Source of the DNA: an uncultured bacterium
Lineage (GTDB): Bacteria > Armatimonadota > JACIXR01
Assembly: GCA_938041455.1 (NCBI GenBank)
Contig: CALITO010000008.1
Coordinates: 1 to 64,000 of the forward strand
Direction of reading: 5' to 3'
DNA length: 64,000 nt
Notes under the pieces: generated by a model
What the model was told of the DNA's origin: nothing
Database searches by the model: none
What the model saw: the letters and a program-made list of their open reading frames with translations, nothing else
Program-made: the position numbers and the translations under genes
In this document: one piece after another, positions 60,770 to 64,000 of the stretch
How positions within the stretch are numbered: the first letter of the stretch is position 1
Layout of the letters: the number at the start of each line of letters is the position of its first letter

Positions 60770-60798
60770 ATTTTAAGACATAACATCTAAGAAGTCAA
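60770..60798 (-). promoter_or_regulatory. distal promoter of the SLH porin gene
   Basis: Minus-strand TTGACT (60798-60793), 17-nt spacer, TAAAAT (60775-60770), just after the YqgF-like gene's stop. Confidence 0.6.
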
Positions 60799-60805
60799 CA
60801 ACTTT

Positions 60806-61192
60806 TTATTCCATATTTTTCAAAAAATTTTCCCCGATTATCTGAGCGGAGATGTCGTCCACCGGGCGGTCTGGTAAATTGAGCCATTTCCTGAGCAGCC
60901 AAATTATTCCTTTCCCTTGCCTCTCTTGGAAGAAACGTCTCTTTGCTTCCTCAGTTGAGCCCTCTTCTCCTTTGAGAACGACTTTTTCTTCAATGCCTTG
61001 TTCTTTTAGAAGCTGGTATAAAAGCTTCCAACCCGTTCCTTTCCCAAGGACGACTTTTTCTGCTTCACCCCATTTATCACTTAAGGAAGAGAATTGGGAA
61101 AGGGTAAGGATGCCCCTTTCCTCCAATTTTCCGTCTTTAAAAATAGCGTAGCCGAACTTCTCCCTTCCGGGGTCAAGGGCGATTAGGTGCAA
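60806..61192 (-). CDS. RNase H-fold YqgF/RuvX-like nuclease with TTG start
   Basis: A 128-residue protein with the RuvC/YqgF RNase H-fold opening HLIALDPGREKFGYAIF, and acidic residues near the C-terminus (DRPVDDISAQIIGENFL). YqgF/RuvX processes pre-16S rRNA. The TTG at 61192 lies 9 nt after GAGGTGG and just after the DUF3084 stop; the longest frame would overlap DUF3084 by 71 bp with an unlikely sequence. The pair with DUF3084 is also seen in cyanobacteria. Specific role not fixed. Confidence 0.78.
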   Translation of the reverse strand: MHLIALDPGREKFGYAIFKDGKLEERGILTLSQFSSLSDKWGEAEKVVLGKGTGWKLLYQLLKEQGIEEKVVLKGEEGSTEEAKRRFFQERQGKGIIWLLRKWLNLPDRPVDDISAQIIGENFLKNME

Positions 61193-61193
61193 A

Positions 61194-62678
61194 TCAGGAG
61201 CCCACCTCGCTAACTTGCAGGGATAGGGAAAGGGGATGAGCACTCCATATCCTCTGCGTAGCAACTGCCTTGAGCAGGACCTTGCCCCGGTTTTCCTTTA
61301 TCGTGGCTATTGTGCTTATTATATCTTTGAGGGGGAGTTCTCCCACCGTTTCATCCTCTTGGGGAACCAGTCCTCTTTGAAGCGCCTTCTCCCTCACATC
61401 TTTTCTCAAAAATGCTAACACCTTCTCCAAGAGTTCGCTTTCTGAGTTCCTTCCATCCAATATGGTGGAGGCGATTATCTCTCCCTTATCGAAGACGAGG
61501 GAATTTTTATAAAGTTCGAGGTCAGCGAAGATGTGTTCGCCCCTTGTGAAATTGCGTAGGGATATGAGCCTCACCACCACACTTCCCTGCGTTGCGGAGA
61601 GCTTCTCGGAGACGCCCGCTAAAACCGTTTCCTCGGGAAATATATAAACACCGTCTCTCGCTTCCAGGAACTTCATAAGGGAGACTGCCTTTCCATCCGC
61701 TCCTATTCCTGCCCCTCTCTTAATAGCCTCGTCGCTCGCCTGCTTTATTAGAGAGCGAAGGGAAAGCTTTGTCCTTTCGGGAGAGCGCCCGCATTCCACA
61801 ATCCCCCTGATTATTTCCTTCCCCTTGGGATAAATCACATCCCGCCCCAACACCTCCCCATAATAACTTGCTACCGCCAATATCTCTTGCTCTTTTCGCA
61901 CAAGCTCTCCCCTTAAAGATTCGTTCTGTCGTTTTAACTGCTCCAAATTTGCTTCCAAAGCAATTCTATCTCTCTCAAGCTTCTCTACCTGCTGAGATAA
62001 ATTATTTCTGGTCTTTTCCAAGAAATCCAACTCGTTTGTCAGCCGCTGTATCTCACCCTGCGTATTTTGAAGGCGTTGGGCGTAATAGGCAAGTTCGTTT
62101 TTCCTTTTTTCAAGCTCTTTGTTACTTTCCTCGAGGGATGTCAACGCCTTGCGATATTCTCCATTCACATAAGCTAGCTGGCTTCGGGTGTTAGCCAGTT
62201 CCTGGGTTAACCTCTTCGCTTCACTGCTCGCCTTTTTAAGATAGCTTTCTAGTTTGTTACGCTCCTTCATCAGGTTGTTTATCCGAGTCGATAAGATGGA
62301 AAGCCTCTCGTTTTGTTCTACCACTTTCTTTTCCATTTGGGCAAGTTGTTCATTTCTTTCCCCTACCTCCTTGGCAAGCTTGGCTTGAGTTTTGCGAAGC
62401 TCCTTTATTTCCCTTTCCAAGCTGTCCCTTTCTACTAAGAGGTTTTCTACGCCGAACAGGGCAACCCGCACAGGATAAGATGCCCGGCTGAGAACGAGCA
62501 GAGTAAAAAGGGAAATTAAAATTCCTGTTATAACGCTAAACAAGATGGCGGTATTACGGGGTCTCAGCCTTATGAAGCTGATCCGCTTTTTGCCGACCTT
62601 CCTACCCAAAAGGTCGCCTACGAAGGCGATTATACCACTTACCATCAATAACATTCCAATAAGCAGCCAACTATACAT
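61194..62678 (-). CDS. DUF3084 membrane protein with long coiled coil
   Basis: A 494-residue protein: two N-terminal membrane segments (about 3-24 and 43-66), a long coiled coil (about 80-275, rich in Glu/Lys/Arg/Leu heptads), and a C-terminal domain (about 280-480) with YYGEVLGRDVIYPKGKEIIR and VVRLISLRNFTRGEHIFADL. This matches the DUF3084 family known from cyanobacteria and Deinococcus, of unknown function. A promoter with a nearby inverted repeat precedes it. Confidence 0.88.
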   Translation of the reverse strand: MYSWLLIGMLLMVSGIIAFVGDLLGRKVGKKRISFIRLRPRNTAILFSVITGILISLFTLLVLSRASYPVRVALFGVENLLVERDSLEREIKELRKTQAKLAKEVGERNEQLAQMEKKVVEQNERLSILSTRINNLMKERNKLESYLKKASSEAKRLTQELANTRSQLAYVNGEYRKALTSLEESNKELEKRKNELAYYAQRLQNTQGEIQRLTNELDFLEKTRNNLSQQVEKLERDRIALEANLEQLKRQNESLRGELVRKEQEILAVASYYGEVLGRDVIYPKGKEIIRGIVECGRSPERTKLSLRSLIKQASDEAIKRGAGIGADGKAVSLMKFLEARDGVYIFPEETVLAGVSEKLSATQGSVVVRLISLRNFTRGEHIFADLELYKNSLVFDKGEIIASTILDGRNSESELLEKVLAFLRKDVREKALQRGLVPQEDETVGELPLKDIISTIATIKENRGKVLLKAVATQRIWSAHPLSLSLQVSEVGS

Positions 62679-62689
62679 CTGGCATCACT

Positions 62690-62728
62690 CCTATAAAAAA
62701 TTTTATAGGGAATTACCCCAAATTGCAA
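62690..62728 (-). promoter_or_regulatory. DUF3084 promoter with palindrome at the -10
   Basis: Minus-strand TTGCAA (62728-62723), 17 nt, TAAAAT (62705-62700). A 20-bp perfect inverted repeat (9-bp arms, CCTATAAAA and TTTTATAGG, 2-nt centre) at 62690-62709 covers the -10, so it could be an operator; A+T content could also explain it. Confidence 0.45.
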
Positions 62729-62741
62729 ATTTCCCCCTTGC

Positions 62742-62769
62742 TTGACTTCCCACCTTGTCTCATTATAAT
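62742..62769 (+). promoter_or_regulatory. promoter of the UroD-like methyltransferase gene
   Basis: Plus-strand TTGACT (62742-62747), 16-nt spacer, TATAAT (62764-62769). AAGGAGG lies before the ATG at 62806. Divergent from the DUF3084 promoter. Confidence 0.75.
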
Positions 62770-62805
62770 CTTGAGAATAAAACTCTAAATTAAGGAGGAT
62801 GTTCT

Positions 62806-63771
62806 ATGGAAGAGCTTCTGAAAACGAAGAGACCACCAGTAATTCCCCTTTTAGGGGCTCCCGGTGTTAAGCTCTCTCGCACTACTTTGAGGGAAAACCT
62901 CACCGATGAGGAAACCCAATATAGAACTCTTTCCCTTATTTTGGAGGAATTCCAACCGGATGGAATCTTCCCCTTTATGGATCTCGCTGTGGAACCGGAG
63001 GCCTTAGGGTTGGAGATAGAGTTTCCCGAAAATGCACCGCCTTCGGTTAGGCAACACCCCATAAAGGATTTAGAGGCTTTGGAAAATCTGAAAAAAAGTT
63101 GGAAGGGATTAGGGGGAAGGATGCCCATATTTGTTAATGTTGTGAAGAGGATGAGTAAAAACTTTTCCCTTATGAAGGGGGGGTATGTACTTGGACCATT
63201 CACCCTTGCTGGGGAGCTAGTAGGTGTGGAGGACTTTCTCGTGATGCTTTTTTCGGCCCCCGGTTTCGCCAGGGAAGTCCTCTACTTCGCTACTGAGGTG
63301 GTAAAAAGTTATGCGGAGGAGCTCTTCTCCGCAGGAGCAGATGTCGTAGCCATCCTTGACCCTACATCTATGACCTTGTCTCCCCGATACTTCAATGAAT
63401 TCTCTGCCCCTTACATTAAGGATACGGTGGAGAGTTTAAAGCGCCCCATCATTCTTCATATCTGTGGAGATACCAGTCACCTCGTAGAGAGAATGGTGGA
63501 CACAGGAGCGGTAGGGTTAAGCCTTGATAGTATGGTCGATCTAAGGATGGTAGCAGAGAGGGTGCCGAGTAATGTAGCTATAATAGGCAACCTCGACCCT
63601 GTCACGATATTTTGGCGGGCGAGACCGGAAGTGGTTGAAAGAAAAACGAGGGAACTGGTGGAGAGGATGAAGGGAATTGATAACTTTATCCTAAGCTCTG
63701 GCTGCGATATTCCCATCGAAGCGCCCTTGGAAAACATTCACGCGTTTATGAAAGCAGGAAGGGAAAGCTAA
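62806..63771 (+). CDS. UroD-family methyltransferase (MtaA/MtbA-like)
   Basis: A 321-residue TIM-barrel protein of the uroporphyrinogen decarboxylase superfamily. The zinc ligands of the methyltransferase branch are in place: His218-x-Cys220 in LHICGDTSH and Cys300 in SSGCDIPIEA. These enzymes move methyl groups between corrinoid proteins and thiols or tetrahydrofolate. True HemE lacks this H-x-C ... C site. With the corrinoid protein and RACo at 17,670-20,187 it fits a corrinoid methyl-transfer chain, though 43 kb apart. The acceptor is not determined. Confidence 0.82.
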   Translation: MEELLKTKRPPVIPLLGAPGVKLSRTTLRENLTDEETQYRTLSLILEEFQPDGIFPFMDLAVEPEALGLEIEFPENAPPSVRQHPIKDLEALENLKKSWKGLGGRMPIFVNVVKRMSKNFSLMKGGYVLGPFTLAGELVGVEDFLVMLFSAPGFAREVLYFATEVVKSYAEELFSAGADVVAILDPTSMTLSPRYFNEFSAPYIKDTVESLKRPIILHICGDTSHLVERMVDTGAVGLSLDSMVDLRMVAERVPSNVAIIGNLDPVTIFWRARPEVVERKTRELVERMKGIDNFILSSGCDIPIEAPLENIHAFMKAGRES

Positions 63772-63881
63772 TGAAGATATATTAGGGGGAATACAAATTA
63801 TTCTGTTTTGTCAGATAAAGGGAAAATATGTTGTTATAAGCTTCGTTGTTCTTTCAAATTAACGAGGGTTTTACGGAGGGG

Positions 63882-63908
63882 ATGAAAAACATTAAAATAT
63901 ATACTTGA
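63882..63908 (+). CDS. possible 8-codon leader ORF upstream of lepA
   Basis: ATG 63882 opens an 8-codon frame (MKNIKIYT) whose TGA overlaps the lepA ATG (TGATG). GGAGGGG directly precedes the ATG (spacing only about 1 nt), while lepA itself has no Shine-Dalgarno. Translational coupling would explain the arrangement, but the short spacing lowers confidence. Confidence 0.35.
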   Translation: MKNIKIYT

Positions 63909-64000
63909 TGCTGGAGAAGATAAGGAATTTCTCTATAATTGCTCATATAGACCACGGCAAGTCCACCCTCGCTGACAGGATTCTGGAACTTACCGGAGTA
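63908..64000 (+). CDS. lepA: elongation factor 4 (3' end off window)
   Basis: The first 31 codons of LepA, the ribosomal back-translocase GTPase, are visible. [20 protein letters not shown] followed by [11 protein letters not shown] has the family's opening and the G1 P-loop (AHIDHGKST). The frame is open to the window edge. The start is ATG 63908; a TTG three bases upstream is out of consideration because it is in the leader frame's stop region. A possible leader ORF precedes it. Confidence 0.93.
   Translation, partial: MLEKIRNFSIIAHIDHGKSTLADRILELTGV

Noticed and set aside
62806..63771. hemE (uroporphyrinogen decarboxylase)
   Set aside because: The H-x-C and C zinc site marks the methyltransferase branch, and no haem genes are near.
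63803..63873. Third full or reduced copy of the mobile element
   Set aside because: CTGTTTTGTCAGATAAAGGG resembles the left end with four mismatches in 24 bases and the right end is unclear; it may be a decayed relative but does not reach confidence.

Overview
The window reads as a piece of chromosome from an anaerobic, diderm, carbohydrate-degrading bacterium. Anaerobic life is suggested by an oxygen-sensitive class III ribonucleotide reductase, a rubredoxin-like protein, acetate kinase and corrinoid methyl-transfer genes. An outer membrane is suggested by two LptD/OstA-like proteins, an SLH-plus-beta-barrel protein of the kind used by Deinococcus, Thermotoga, cyanobacteria and Armatimonadota to tether the outer membrane, and a PorV-like protein. 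The DUF6785, DUF4838, GH2 and SLH-porin families together point towards an Armatimonadota-like or related lineage, but no phylogenetic marker was compared, so this stays an inference. Apart from one small non-autonomous element there is no phage, integrase, CRISPR array or obvious genomic island.

Layout. 1-4,468 (minus): hisS-aspS-M55 aminopeptidase-DUF6785 protein behind a sigma-70-type promoter. 4,503-20,557 (minus): twelve almost gapless genes (TPR protein, RACo-type corrinoid activator, corrinoid protein, acetate kinase, purA, uppP, APC permease, two small membrane/stress proteins, ROK kinase, mutS2, a giant GH2 enzyme). 20,684-23,653 (plus): aroC-aroK-aroB. 23,781-29,446 (minus): nrdD, a second ROK kinase, folK, a small membrane protein and a secreted HEXXH protein. 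29,495-37,252 (plus): an LptD-like protein, an HD protein, a DUF4838 protein, a PorV-like protein and a GH101-like enzyme. 37,342-39,877 (minus): a Gly/Gln-repeat exported protein and a GH2 enzyme. 40,051-42,912 (plus): six short genes (zinc ribbon, DUF948, YtxH, DUF2148, Nudix, metallo-beta-lactamase fold). 42,962-45,231 (minus): flavoprotein and cdsA. 45,372 (plus): rpsT. 45,637-51,100 (minus): rubredoxin-moxR-DUF58-transglutaminase-holA. 51,118-55,055 (minus): GH36-like enzyme, nadE, rsmI. 55,194-56,545 (plus): tRNA-Pro(GGG) and a secreted TIM-barrel protein. 56,795-62,678 (minus): second LptD-like protein, an exported protein, the SLH porin with a three-promoter leader, and a YqgF-DUF3084 pair. 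62,806-64,000 (plus): a corrinoid-type methyltransferase and the start of lepA.

How they fit together. Six exported or surface enzymes of glycoside-hydrolase type plus two ROK sugar kinases suggest breakdown of complex glycans with sugars entering central metabolism and acetate kinase making ATP. The corrinoid protein, its reductive activator and the UroD-like methyltransferase are three of the four parts of a corrinoid methyl-transfer chain; the substrate-specific methyltransferase is not in the window. The remainder is housekeeping (translation, shikimate pathway, folate, NAD, purine, lipid and envelope precursor metabolism).

The most unusual finding is a 225-bp non-autonomous mobile element (MITE-like) present in two full copies of about 92% identity, one with a perfect 9-bp target-site duplication, plus end fragments. 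Several start codons were corrected: rpsT, yqgF, the rubredoxin gene, moxR, the RACo gene and the TIM-barrel gene whose long open frame runs through the tRNA.
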